Source: Streptomyces tuirus (lineage in GTDB: Bacteria; Actinomycetota; Actinomycetes; Streptomycetales; Streptomycetaceae). Taken from it: 64,000 bases of DNA. The stretch is from NCBI RefSeq assembly GCF_014701095.1, contig NZ_AP023439.1, positions 6,746,001 through 6,810,000 of the forward strand, in the 5' to 3' direction. The position numbers and the translations under genes are program-made. Of the stretch, positions 17,398 through 29,300 are shown piece after piece. The notes beneath the pieces were generated by a model, which had not been told where the DNA came from, did not search any database, and was given only the letters and a program-made list of their open reading frames with translations. Within the stretch, counting starts at the first letter, position 1. Each line of letters opens with the position of its first letter.

Positions 17398-18456
17398 ATG
17401 CTCCTCCATCGAACGACGCCCGGGAAGCCCTGGCGGCGGCTGGCGGCCATACTGTCCGCGGCCACCCTCGGCGTCGGTCTCCTCGCGGGATGCGGTTCCG
17501 GCTCGACGGACTCGGCGGACGACAAGGGCGAGGGCACTCAGGCCGCGGCCGCCGGTGACTTCCCGGTCACCGTGGAGCACGCGTTCGGGTCCACCACGGT
17601 GAAGAAGGCGCCCCAGCGCGTCGTCTCCGTCGGCTACACCGACGACCAGACCGTCCTGGCCTTCGGCATCAAGCCCGTCGGCATGGTCGACCAGTACCCG
17701 AACCCGCCCGGCAAGAGCCCCGACATCAACACCCAGTGGCCCTGGGTGAAGGACAAGTGGGGCGACACCAAGCCCGAGGTCGTCATGAAGAACGGCGACT
17801 CCGGCCCCAACTACGAGAAGATCGCGGCCCTTCGCCCCGACCTGATCGTCGCGGTGTACTCCGAGATCGACCAGGCCGCCTACGACAAGCTCTCCAAGAT
17901 CGCCCCCACGGTGGCCCGCACCAAGGGCGAGAAGGAGCCCTTCAGCGCTCCCTGGCAGGACAACGCCCTGCACATCGCCAAGGCCCTGGGCCAGGCAGAT
18001 GAGGGCCAGAAGATGGTCGACGACATCCAGGGCCGGCTCGACACGGCCAAGAAGGACCACCCCGAGCTCGGCAAGGAGACCGCGGTCGCCCTGTCCTGGT
18101 ACAAGGACTCGGTGGCGCCCTTCACCTCCACCGACGTACGCGGCCGGCTCATCACGGGCATCGGCTACACGTACCAGACCGAGATCGACAAGGTCGCGGG
18201 CGGCGACTTCTACACCACGCTCTCGCCCGAGCGCATCGACCTCGTCGACGTCGACCGCATCTTCGTCATCAACGACAAGGCCGACACCGAGGCGCTCAAG
18301 AAGTTCAAGCTGTTCGCCAACCTCGACGCGGTCAAGAAGGGCAACGTGTCCTACCTGCTCGACAGCGAGGGACCCGCGGTCGGCGCGGCCATCTCCCAGG
18401 GCACCCTGCTGTCCATGCCGTACGCGATCGACGAGCTCGTCAAGTCGGTCGAGTAG
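17398..18456 (+). CDS. cchF: ferric-siderophore-binding lipoprotein
   Basis: Substrate-binding protein of 352 aa for ferri-coelichelin uptake. It has a lipoprotein signal with lipobox LAGC (Cys at residue 32), then a helical-backbone FepB-type binding protein with PQRVVSVGYTDDQTVLAFGI and EKIAALRPDLIV. It is anchored to the outer face of the membrane and feeds CchC/D/E. The ATG at 17398 has AAGGGGA upstream. Its own iron box precedes it. It is followed by cchG with a 4-bp gap, so binding protein and exporter half are probably co-transcribed. Confidence 0.94.
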   Translation: MLLHRTTPGKPWRRLAAILSAATLGVGLLAGCGSGSTDSADDKGEGTQAAAAGDFPVTVEHAFGSTTVKKAPQRVVSVGYTDDQTVLAFGIKPVGMVDQYPNPPGKSPDINTQWPWVKDKWGDTKPEVVMKNGDSGPNYEKIAALRPDLIVAVYSEIDQAAYDKLSKIAPTVARTKGEKEPFSAPWQDNALHIAKALGQADEGQKMVDDIQGRLDTAKKDHPELGKETAVALSWYKDSVAPFTSTDVRGRLITGIGYTYQTEIDKVAGGDFYTTLSPERIDLVDVDRIFVINDKADTEALKKFKLFANLDAVKKGNVSYLLDSEGPAVGAAISQGTLLSMPYAIDELVKSVE

Positions 18457-18460
18457 GGAA

Positions 18461-20248
18461 GTGAGCACCACCGACACGCGCGTCGCCCCGGCGGCCCTGC
18501 GCACGACGACCGGCCGCGAGGCCGCCCGATGGGTCGCGGACCACTGCCGCGCGATGCCCGGCCTGACCGTCGCGACCGTGCTCACCACGGTCGCGGGGGC
18601 GGCGCTCCAAGTGCTCCCGGTGCTCCTGCTCGGCCGGGTGGTCGACGGGGTCGTCGGGGGCGAGGACCGTTCGGTCCTGGTCACGGTCGGGGTCCTGATC
18701 GGTGCCGCCGCGCTGCTCGGCGCGGCGGCCACCGCGGTGTCGACCTATCTGATCGGACGGCTGGGCGCGGACCTGCTCGCGCGGCTGCGCGAGGGCGCCG
18801 TCCGCGCGGTGCTCGGCATGCCGAGCACCCGGGTCGAGCAGGTCGGCCGGGGGGACGTGCTCTCCCGGGTGGGTGACGACGTGGCCGTCATCTCCAAGGG
18901 CATCCGCACGGCCGTCCCCACGGTGTTCTCGGCGGGGGTCCTGGTCGTCATCGCGACGCTCGGCATGTTCGGCCTCGACTGGCGGCTCGGCCTGGCCGGC
19001 GCCGGCGCGCTGCCCGCGTACGCGCTGGCGCTGCGCTGGTACCTGCCGCGGTCCGCCCCGCTCTACCGCAAGCAGCGCGTGGCCCAGGCCGACCGCGCCC
19101 AGGCGTTCATCAGCGGCCTGAACGGCATCGACACCGTCCGCGCGTACCGCCTGGAGAGCGCCTTCCGCGAGAAGGTCACCACCGAGTCGTGGCGGGTGCG
19201 CGAACTCGGAATCGAGGTGTTCCGGTTCTTCGGCCGGTTCGTCGGCCGGGAGAACCGCGCCGAGTTCATCGGACTGGTCCTGATCCTCGTCGTCGGGTAC
19301 GCCCTCCTGGAGGCCGAGGCGGCCACCCTGGGCGAGGTGTCGGCGGCCCCGCTGCTGTTCCACCGGCTCTTCACCCCGCTCGGCGCCATCATGTTCACCT
19401 TCGACGAGGCGCAGAAGTCGGGCGCGAGCCTGACCCGCCTGGTCGGGGTGCTGGGGGAGTCCGCCGAGGAGCGGCTGGTCGGAGACGAGTCCGTCACGGC
19501 CGCCGGGGCCGGGGCGTACCCGGTGACGGTCGAGGGGCTGACGTTCCGTTACCCGGGCTCCGAGGAACCGGTGTTGCGGGACGTCGGCCTGACGATCCCG
19601 GCCGGTGGGTCGCTGGCCCTGGTGGGCGCCACGGGGGCGGGCAAGACGACACTGGCCGCGCTGATCGCCGGCATCGGTACCCCACAGGCCGGGTCCGTGC
19701 GCATCGGGACGACCGATCTCGCCGACCTGGACGAGGCCGGGGCGCGGGCCCTGGTGAGCATCCTGACGCAGGAGACGCACGTGTTCTCCGGCCCGCTCGC
19801 AGACGACCTGCGGCTGTCCGCACCGGGGGCCACCGACACCGAACTGCTGGACGCGCTGCGCACCGTCGGCGCCGAGGGCTGGGTCGCGGCGCTGCCCGAC
19901 GGGCTGAACACCCCGGTCGGCGAGGGCGGCGAACGCCTGGACGTCACCAAGGTCGCCCAGATCGCCCTGGCGCGGCTGGTGCTGGGCCGGGCACCGGTGG
20001 TGGTGCTCGACGAGTCGACCGCCGAGGCCGGCAGCGAGGGCGCCGCCGAACTGGAGCGGGCCGTGCTGGCCGCGTGCGCGGGCCGGACCACGCTGTTCGT
20101 GGCGCACCGGCTGACCCAGGCGATGGCGGCGGACCGGATCGCCGTGCTCGACGCGGGACGCGTCGTGGAGCAGGGGACGCACGAGGAACTGGTGGCTCTG
20201 GGCGGCCGGTACGCACGACTGTGGCGGGCCTGGCGAGAGGGTAGTTAG
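18461..20248 (+). CDS. cchG: ABC exporter half-transporter, coelichelin export
   Basis: Half-exporter of about 595 aa, six-helix transmembrane domain (about 30-320) plus NBD (about 350-590). Walker A GATGAGKTT (about 389), Walker B VVVLDES (about 514) and H-loop VAHR (about 546) are intact. The signature motif expected as LSGGQ reads ERLDVTKVAQ (about 490-500), and the D-loop reads AEAGSE. Its ATP can therefore be sandwiched productively only by a partner with a good signature, which CchI supplies. The GTG at 18461 follows AGGGAA and lies 4 bp after cchF. Substrate assignment to coelichelin comes from the cluster. Confidence 0.9.
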   Translation: MSTTDTRVAPAALRTTTGREAARWVADHCRAMPGLTVATVLTTVAGAALQVLPVLLLGRVVDGVVGGEDRSVLVTVGVLIGAAALLGAAATAVSTYLIGRLGADLLARLREGAVRAVLGMPSTRVEQVGRGDVLSRVGDDVAVISKGIRTAVPTVFSAGVLVVIATLGMFGLDWRLGLAGAGALPAYALALRWYLPRSAPLYRKQRVAQADRAQAFISGLNGIDTVRAYRLESAFREKVTTESWRVRELGIEVFRFFGRFVGRENRAEFIGLVLILVVGYALLEAEAATLGEVSAAPLLFHRLFTPLGAIMFTFDEAQKSGASLTRLVGVLGESAEERLVGDESVTAAGAGAYPVTVEGLTFRYPGSEEPVLRDVGLTIPAGGSLALVGATGAGKTTLAALIAGIGTPQAGSVRIGTTDLADLDEAGARALVSILTQETHVFSGPLADDLRLSAPGATDTELLDALRTVGAEGWVAALPDGLNTPVGEGGERLDVTKVAQIALARLVLGRAPVVVLDESTAEAGSEGAAELERAVLAACAGRTTLFVAHRLTQAMAADRIAVLDAGRVVEQGTHEELVALGGRYARLWRAWREGS

Positions 20249-20259
20249 GCAACCCTAAT

Positions 20260-20278
20260 TTAGGTTAGCCTAACTCCA
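20260..20278 (+). promoter_or_regulatory. iron box upstream of cchH
   Basis: TTAGGTTAGCCTAACTCCA matches the consensus at 15 of 19 positions, with a perfect left half, in the 57-bp cchG-cchH spacer. A second small palindrome, TTAGGCAACCCTAA (20245-20258), overlaps the cchG stop and may extend the operator. Confidence 0.85.
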
Positions 20279-20305
20279 CATTCTGGAAGGGACGCTGAGT
20301 CTTCG

Positions 20306-23300
20306 ATGATGGAACCGCGCGCTCGTCTCGCACTGCTTTCTCCCACGCGCCTGGCCGATGTGCGCCGGCGGATCGGCGACTACCCGGACAGGACCATCAC
20401 CGAGGCCTGCGCCATCGGCCTGTCGTACTGGGCGACGGGCCGCAGCCCCGAGGGCATCGACCTCACCCCCGGCACGCTCTTCGCCGACGTCCTCGGCTGG
20501 GTCGACAACGGCGGTGCGGCGCCCACCGGTTGGGAGATCTCCCCGGACGGCCGCGGCATCACCGTCCCCGACGGCGTCCCACCCGAGGACGCGCAGCTCG
20601 CGCTGGACGACCTGGCCGACTTCCCGGACCGGCCGCTCGGCACCGTCGGCCCCTCCAGTGTGGCGGCGAGGCTGCGGACCCTGGCCGAGTGGAACGACAA
20701 CCGGGCCGACCGGGACCGCCCCACCATCGTGGAGATGTTCCGCGCGCAGGCGAGTGCCCGACCGGACGCCGTGGCCGTCGTCGACGAGCACCGGTCACTC
20801 ACCTACCGCCAAGTCGCGGACTTCTCCAGCCAGTTGGCGCACCACTTGCTCACGCGCGGGCTCGGCTCCGAACAGGTCGTCGGCATCTCCCTGAGCCGCT
20901 CCGCCGACATGGTCGTCGGGCTGCTCGCCGTGCTCCAGGCCGGGTGCGCCTTCGTACCGCTCGATCCGCAGTGGCCCGCCGCGCGCCGCGCCGTCGTCAT
21001 CGAGGACGCCCGGGTCGTCGTCCAGCTGAACGCCTCGGGCGAGCACGACCCGGCCGAACCGGACGCCGTGGCCGTCGACTTCGGCGACTGGCGGTACGAC
21101 GCGTACCCGACGGACGGGACCGGCGTCACCGCCCTCGGCGACGCGCTGGCCTACGTGATCTTCACGTCCGGTTCGACCGGGCGGCCCAAGGGCGCGATGA
21201 TCCGCCACGAGGCGATCAGCGAACGCCTGTTCTGGCAGGTGAACGAGATCCTCGGCTTCGGCCACGACGACGCCTCGCTGTTCAAGGCGCCCCTGTCCTT
21301 CGACATCTCCATCAACGAGATCTTCCTGCCGCTGGTCTGCGGCGGCCGGCTCGTCGTCCTGCGGCCCGGCGGCGAACGCGACCCCCACCACCTGCTGAGC
21401 GTCATCGCCGAACAGCGCGTCACCTTCACGTACCTGGTGTCGTCCATGCTGGACGTGCTGCTGGAGATGGCCGGCGACTCCGGCCGCCTGGACAGCCTGC
21501 GGCACGTGTGGTGCGGCGGGGAGGTGCTCACCCCCGAGCTGTACGAGCGGTTCCGCACCAAGCTCGACAACATCCCCCTGTACCACGGCTACGGCCCCGC
21601 CGAGACGACCATCGGCGTCTCGCACGTCATCTACCGGGGCGCCGCGGAACGCCTGTCGACGTCCATCGGCAAGGCCAACCCCAACACCCAGCTCTACGTC
21701 CTGGACGACGAACTGCGCCCGGTCCCGGTCGGCGTCGGCGGCGAACTCTACGTCGGCGGCTTCCTCCTGGGCCGCGGCTACGTGGGCGCACCGGGCCTGA
21801 CCGCCTCCCGCTTCGTCGCCAACCCCTTCGCGAACGACGGCTCCCGCCTCTACCGCACCGGCGACCTCGCCCGCTTCGCCCCCGATGGATCACTGGACTT
21901 CCTCGGCCGCGCCGACAACCAGATCAAGATCCGCGGCATGCGGCTGGAGATCGAGGACGTCGAGGCCGGCCTCGCCGAACACCCTGGGGTCCGGCACACC
22001 TGCGTCGTCGCGAAGAAGAACGCGGCGGGCGGCACCTACCTGATCGGCTACGTCATACCCGCCGGCCGTGCCGGTCTGCGGGCCGACGAGGTCAAGGCGT
22101 GGGCCGGCGCGCACATGGTCGAGTACATGGTGCCCGCCCACATCGTCGTCATGGAGGAGTTCCCGCTCACCGCAAACGGCAAGCTCGACCGCAACGCGCT
22201 GCCCGAGCCCACGAGCCAGGCCGGCCCGCTCGTCCACCCCGCGACTGACGACGAGCGCGCGGTGTGCGCCGCCGTCGCGGAGGTGCTGCGCCTCGAAGAG
22301 GTGGGTGTCGACCAGGACTTCTTCCAGCTCGGCGGCGACAGCATCCTCGCGATCTCCCTGCTGAGCGCGCTGCGCGAGCGGGGCCTGCACGTCACGGCAC
22401 GGCAGATCTTCACCCACGGCACGGTGGGCGCACTGGCCGCGGTCGCGAGCCGCGAGGACGTCTCCACCGTCGACCACGCCGATGTCGCCACCGGCACCGT
22501 CGTGGGCTCACCCATCGTGCAGTGGCTCGGCGAGACCACGGACGCCGTCGACGGTTTCGTCCAGTCGGTCGTCCTGAACACCCCCGCTGACCTGACCGCC
22601 GACGGCCTCGACGCGATCCTCACCGCCCTCGTCACCCGGCACGACATGCTCCGCGCCAAGCTGGTGCGCGGCAGCCGCTGGAGCTTCGACATCCCCGACG
22701 CGGACCGGGCCGAGCCCTGCTGGCAGCTCAGCGACCGGCCGATCGACGACTGCGTCGCCCTCGCCACCGACACACTGGACCCCACGGGCGGCGTGATGCT
22801 CCGCGCCGTCTGGCGCCCCGAGGCACGCCAGCTCGTCCTCGTCGCCCACCATGTGATCGTCGACGGCGTCTCCTGGCGCGTCCTGATGGAGGACCTGGCC
22901 ACCGCCTGGCGGCAGTTCAGCACGGGCCGTCCCGTCGAACTCCCGCCGGTGGGCACGTCGTTCCGGCGCTGGACCCAGCTGCTGGAACGCGCCGCGTTCG
23001 ACGCCGACAGCTCCGCCTACCGGCGACCGCTGCCCGGCGAGGACCGGCCGCTGGCCCGCCGCGCCCTCGCCGCGACCGACACCGTCGCGAACGAACGCCT
23101 GCGCACCTTCACGGTCGGCCCCGACGTCACGGCCGCCCTGCTGAACGAGATCCCCGCGAAGTTCCACGCCGGCGTCAACGACGTCCTGCTCACCGCACTC
23201 GCCGTCGCCCTCGCCCGGCACCGCCGCGACCTCGGCCAGGACCAGACCTTCGCCCACATCGAACTCGAAGGCCATGGCCGCGAAGGACAGTTCGTCGCGG

Positions 23301-26300
23301 GCTCCGCCGGCTTCGAGCCCGAACTGTCCCGGACCGTGGGCTGGTTCACCACGCTCTTCCCCGTGACCGTCGACCCCGGCACGGCAACCGACTTCACCAC
23401 CCCCGAGTATCTGACCGCCGCCCTCAAGGCCGTCAAGGAGGACCTCGCCCGGGTCCCCGACAACGGCGTCTCCTACGGCGCCCTGCGCTACCTCACCCAC
23501 AGCGAATTCGACGCCCCCGCACCCCAGGTGCTCTTCAACTACCTCGGCCGTTTCGCCGCCGGCGCCCCCGGCGACTGGCAACTCGCGGGCACCACCGGCC
23601 AGCTGGGTGAGAAGCGCGACCCCCGGATGCGCCTGCCGCGCGCCCTGGAGTTCAACGCGATCGCCGAACCCGACGCCTCGGGCGCCTATGAACTCGTCAC
23701 CACCGTCTCCTGGCCCGACGGCCTGTTCACCGACGCCGACATCACGGCACTCGGCGACTACTTCCGCACGGCCCTGACCGGACTCGCCGCGCTCGACCAG
23801 GGCGGCCACTCACCCAGCGACTTCCCCCTCATACCGCTCACCCAGGCCGACGTCGACGCCCTGGACGGCCCGGCGCTGCGGGACGTCCTGCCTCTGACCC
23901 CGCTCCAGGAAGGCCTCTACTTCCACTCGGTCTTCGACGACGACTCCGCGGGCGCCTACGTCGAGCAGCAACTGCTCACCCTGGACGGAGAGGTGGACGC
24001 CGACCGGCTCGCCGCGGCGGCCACCCGCCTGCTCGCCCTCTTCCCGAACCTGGCCGCCCGCTTCACGGCCCTGGCCGACGGCCGCGTGGTCTCCGTCCTC
24101 CAGAGCGGCGTCGAAGCCCCCTTCACCACGCTGGACCGCCCCGGCTTCACCGACGAGGAGATACGCGACCTCGCCGAGCGGGACCGCCGCGCCGGTTTCG
24201 ACCTGGCCACCGGCCCCCTCATGCGGTACACGCTCATCCGCTCCGGCTCCGGCCGGTACGTCCTGGTGCAGACCGTGCACCACATCATCGCCGACGGCTG
24301 GTCCGTGCCGCCGATGCTCCGCGCCCTGCTGGCCGAGTACCACGCGCCGGGCACGGTCCACCCGGTCGGTGGCTTCGCCGACTATGTGCACTGGCTCGCC
24401 GGACGCGACGCCGACGAGAGCGACCTCGTCTGGCGCGAGGAACTCGCCGGACTGCCCGGCCCGTCGCTGATCGCCGAGGGACACACCCCCTCCGACCGGT
24501 TCGCCGACACTTCCATGGCACCCGGGGAGGACATCGACACCGCCGTCCGCGAGGCCGGAGTCCCGCTGAGCGTCGCCGTGCACAGCGCCTGGGCCGTCAC
24601 CCTCGGCGGCCTCCTCCAGGGCCGGGACGTGGTCTTCGGCTCCACGGTCTCCGGCCGCGACGCCGAGGTGCCCGGCATCGGCGACATGGTGGGCCTCTTC
24701 ATCAACACCATTCCCGTACGCGCCCGTTGGGCTCCGGAGACCACCGCCGCCGACCTGCTCACCTCGGTGCGCGACCACCAGAGCACCGTCCTGCCGCACC
24801 AGCATGTCTCCCTGGCGCGCATCGGCCGCCAGGCCGGCGCCGGGTCACTCTTCGACACGCTGGTCGTGTTCGACGTGGCCACCGACCTGACCGCGCTGCG
24901 GACCCCCGGCGACACGCTGACCATCACCGACCTCGTCAACGAGGGCGCCCCGCACTACCCGCTGACCCTCGTGGTCGAGCGCGCCCCCGACGGCCGCCCG
25001 CGCTTCAACCTCATCTACGACGGTGAACTCCTGCGCGAGACGACCGCCCGCTCGATCCTGCACACCTTCAGCCGGACCCTGACCGGCCTGCTCGCGCACC
25101 CGGACACCCCGGTCGACGAGCTGGCGGCGGGAGCCGAACGACGCCCCGCCCCGATCACCCCGACCACCCTGGGCGCACTGTTCGACACCGCGGCCCGCCG
25201 CGACCCGGCGGCCACCGCCGTCACCCAGTGCGGCCTCGACGGCGCCACCCGCTCCCTGACCTACGGCGAACTGTCCGACGCCAAGAACGACCTGGCCTCC
25301 GCCCTGCGCGCGGCGGGAGTCGGCCCGGGCAAGCGGGTCGCCGTCGCCGTCCCCCGCTCCCTGGAGCAGGTCGTCGCCCTCGTCGCGATCGTCGGCGCGG
25401 GCGGCGCGTACGTCCCCCTCGACCTGGCGTACCCCGACGAGCGGCTGGAGTACATCCTCGCCGACGCGGCCCCGCAGGTCGTCCTCGTGGACCGGGACCA
25501 GCGCGACCGCTTCACGGACCTGCTGGCCCGGGCGGGGGTGCCGGCCCGGGTGCTGGTCCAGGGCGAAGAGCCCCCGGCCGCCCGCACGGAACCCGCCCCC
25601 GAGCCCGACTGGCACACCCCCGCCTACGTGATCTACACCTCCGGATCCACAGGCCGCCCCAAGGGCGTCGTCGTCCCGCACTCCAGCGTGGTGGCGCTGC
25701 TCGCGAACACCCGGCCGGACATGGGCTTCGGCCCACGGGACGTCTGGGTCCAATTCCACTCCTTCTCCTTCGACTTCGCCGTCTGGGAGCTGTGGGGAGC
25801 GCTGGCGCACGGCGGCGAGTTGCTGGTCCCCGAGTACGGGCTGACGCGCTCCCCGGTCGACTTCCACCGGCTGGTCCGCGAGCGCGGCGTCACCGTGCTC
25901 AACCAGACCCCGTCCGCCTTCTACCAGTTCATCGAGGCCGACCGGCTCGCCGGCGAACCGCTGCCCGCACTGCGCCGGATCATCTTCGGCGGCGAGGCAC
26001 TGGACCTCGGACGGCTGCGCGGCTGGGTCGAACGGCACGGCACGGCCGCACCCGAGCTGGTCAACATGTACGGCATCACCGAGACCACCGTCCACGTCAC
26101 CCACCGGGTCCTGACCGACGCCGACTTCGGCCCCGCCGACGACGTCAGCCCCATCGGCGGCCCGATCCCCGGCCTGGTCACCTACCTGCTCGACGACCGG
26201 CTCCGCCCGGTGCCGCCGGGCCGCGAGGGCGCCATCTACGTCGCCGGCGACCAGGTGTCCCTCGGCTATCTGGGCCGGCCCGGACTCACCGCGGGCCGCT

Positions 26301-29300
26301 TCGTCGCGAACCCGTTCACGGCCGACGGCTCCCGCATGTACCACACGGGCGACCTCGCGATCCGCACCCTCGACGGCGAACTGGTCTTCACCGGCCGTGC
26401 CGACGACCAGGTCCAACTCAAGGGCTTCCGCATTGAGTTGGGTGAGGTGGAGTCCGCGATCAGGGCCCTCGACGGCGTGACGGACGTGGCGGTGACGGTG
26501 GCGGACACGGGCGACCATCTGGTCGCACATGTGGTGGGCGACGTACCGTCTGACCTGAGGGCCCGTCTGTCCTCCAGGCTGCCTGTCCATATGGTTCCGG
26601 GCCAGGTCCTCACGCTCGAGGCCCTGCCGCTGACGATCAACGGCAAGCTGGATCGAAAGGCCTTGGCGAAACGCCCTCTAAGGGGCGCGGGGAACTGCGC
26701 GACAAGCCACAACGCACCCGCAGACGAACACTCAGCACTCGCCACGCTGGTGGAGATCTTCACTCAGACACTGCCCGGTTCAGACGTAACCGCCGACACC
26801 GACTTCTTCCGCGCCGGAGGCGACAGCATCATCGCCATCACGGTCGTGAACAGGGCCCGGGCACAGGGCCTGCCCATAGCCCCCCGGGACGTCTTCCTGC
26901 TCAAGACGCCACGCGCCCTGGCCGAACACCTGGGAACAAGCACACTCCAGGCCGCTCCCGAGACCACCCACCGGGAAGACGGCCCACTGCCCCCCACCCC
27001 GATCATCCTCCGCCAACGTGAACTCGGGGGCTCCCTCACCGGCTTCGCCCAGGCCAGGACACTCCAGGCCCTCGAAGGCACGGGACACGCCGACGCCGTA
27101 CGCGCCGCGAACGCCCTGGTCGCCGCCCACCCGGCCCTGCGACTCAAGCTCCGTACCGAGCACGGCGTATGGACCCTCCGCACCGAACCCGCCCGCGACA
27201 TCACCGTCGTACGCCCGGACACCACCGACGCGACAGCCGTCGCCAACGAGGCTGCCCGACAACTCGACCCCGAGTCGGGCGAAGTGATCGCGTTCGCGTG
27301 GCTGGAGTCGAGCAGCACGCTCGTCGTCACCGTGCACCACCTCGCCGTCGACGCGGTCTCCTGGCTGATCCTGCTCGACGACCTCGCCACAGCCCTGCGC
27401 GGCGAGCCCCTCGCTCCGCCGACCACCTCGTACGCCGAATACGCCGAAGCCCTGACGCTCCGGGCGACCCAGGACCTCGACGACCTCGGCCACTGGATCA
27501 CCACCCTCCAGGCTCCCGAACTGCTGCCGTACACAGGAGCGTTGCACAGGACGACGGTGGTGCTCGACCCGGACGTGAGCGACGGCGTCACCCGCACCGC
27601 CCCCGCCGCACTCGGCGTCGGCCTCACCGAGCTGCTGTGCGGCGTCCTGCGCACCGCGCTGACCCACATCCAGCCGTCGCCCGGCGACCTCGCGATCGAC
27701 CTGGAGCGGCACGGCCGGGTCCCCGTCCTCGAACAGCACGACTACACCCGTACCGTCGGCTGGTTCACCGCCATCGCGCCCGTACGGCTCACCGCGCACA
27801 CCGACCCCGTCGCGGCGGCCCGCGAGGTCGCCGAGCGCCAGCCGGACGAGCGCGGACACGTCGCCTACGGCCGGCTCAGGTACCTCAACCCGCAGACCGC
27901 CCCGCTGCTCACCGCCCGCCCGCAGGTGCTGTTCAACTACCTCGGCCGGGGCAGCGAATCACAGGCACTGCAGCTCACCGGCGGCGACCAGGGCAGCCCG
28001 TACGCCGTCGAGGTCAACGCGTGGACCGACGAGGCCACCGGCAGTCTGCTCGCCGAGTTCGTCCTCGCCGAGGGCGTTCCCGACGCGATCACCGAGCACT
28101 GGCGCGGTGCGCTGAAGCACCTGGCGGACGCCGCGACGACGGCCGAGCGCACCGCACCGGTCACTCCGCTCCAGCGCGGCCTGTTCTTCCAGGCCCAGCT
28201 GGCGGGCACGGCCGGCCACTACGTCGCACAGAACTGGTTCACCTTCGACCGGCGTCTGGACACCGGCGCGCTGGCCGAGGCGATGGCCCATGTGATCGCA
28301 CGGCACCCGGTCGTCGGCGCCGGCTTCGGCACCGACGAGGACGGGAACCCTGTCCAGGTCCTCAGGGCCGGGCGACGGGTCGACGTCCGTACGGTCGCCC
28401 TGTCGACGGACGCGGAGGTCGACGCCCTGCGCGCCCGGGACCGGGACACGGGCTTCGATCCGGGGGAGCCGCCGCTGATCCGGCTGACCGTCGTGCATCT
28501 GCCCGGCGACCGGGACGGCCTGCTGCTCAGCTACCACCTGCTGCTGTGGGACGGCTGGTCGCGGGAGATCGTCCTGCGGGACCTCTTCGACGCCTACCGT
28601 GCCGTCCTCGCCGGCGAGCCGCTCGATCCGACGCCCGCCACACCGAGCTTCGAGGAGTACGCCCGGGCCCTCGACGCCAGGGACCCGGCGCCGTCGGAGC
28701 GCTTCTGGGCGGACCACCTGGCCGCCCTCCCCGGCCCGACACTGCTGGCAGGACCGGCGCCGTCCTTCTCCGACGACCTGCCGAGCGCGCTCGTGCACAC
28801 CCTGTCCGCCGAGCAGTCCGCGCTGGTGCGCGAGACGGCCCGGGTGCATGGCGTCACCCTGAACTCGGTGCTGACCGGCGCGTTCGGCCTGCTGCTCGGC
28901 GCGCACACCGGCCGCGCCGACGCCGTGTTCGGCGTGACCGTCTCCGGCCGGGACGGCGAGGGGCGCTCCGGCATCGTCGGCGTGCTGCTCAACACCGTGC
29001 CGATGTGGACCCGCGCCCGGCCCGACGACCCGGTCGGCGCCTACCTGTCGGCCGTCCAGTCCGCCCGGGTCGACGCTATGGAGCACGAACACCTCGGGCT
29101 CGGCGAGATCCAGCGGGCCAGCGGGCACGACACCCTGTTCGACAACCTGTTCGTCCTCCAGAACTTCCTGGACATGGACGCGTTCGCCGAGATGAACACC
29201 CGGCACGGCATCACCTCGGTGAAGGCCGACGACTCCACCCACTATCCGTTCACCTGGGTCGTCACGCCCGGGGACCGGCTCACGGTCAAACTGGAGTACC

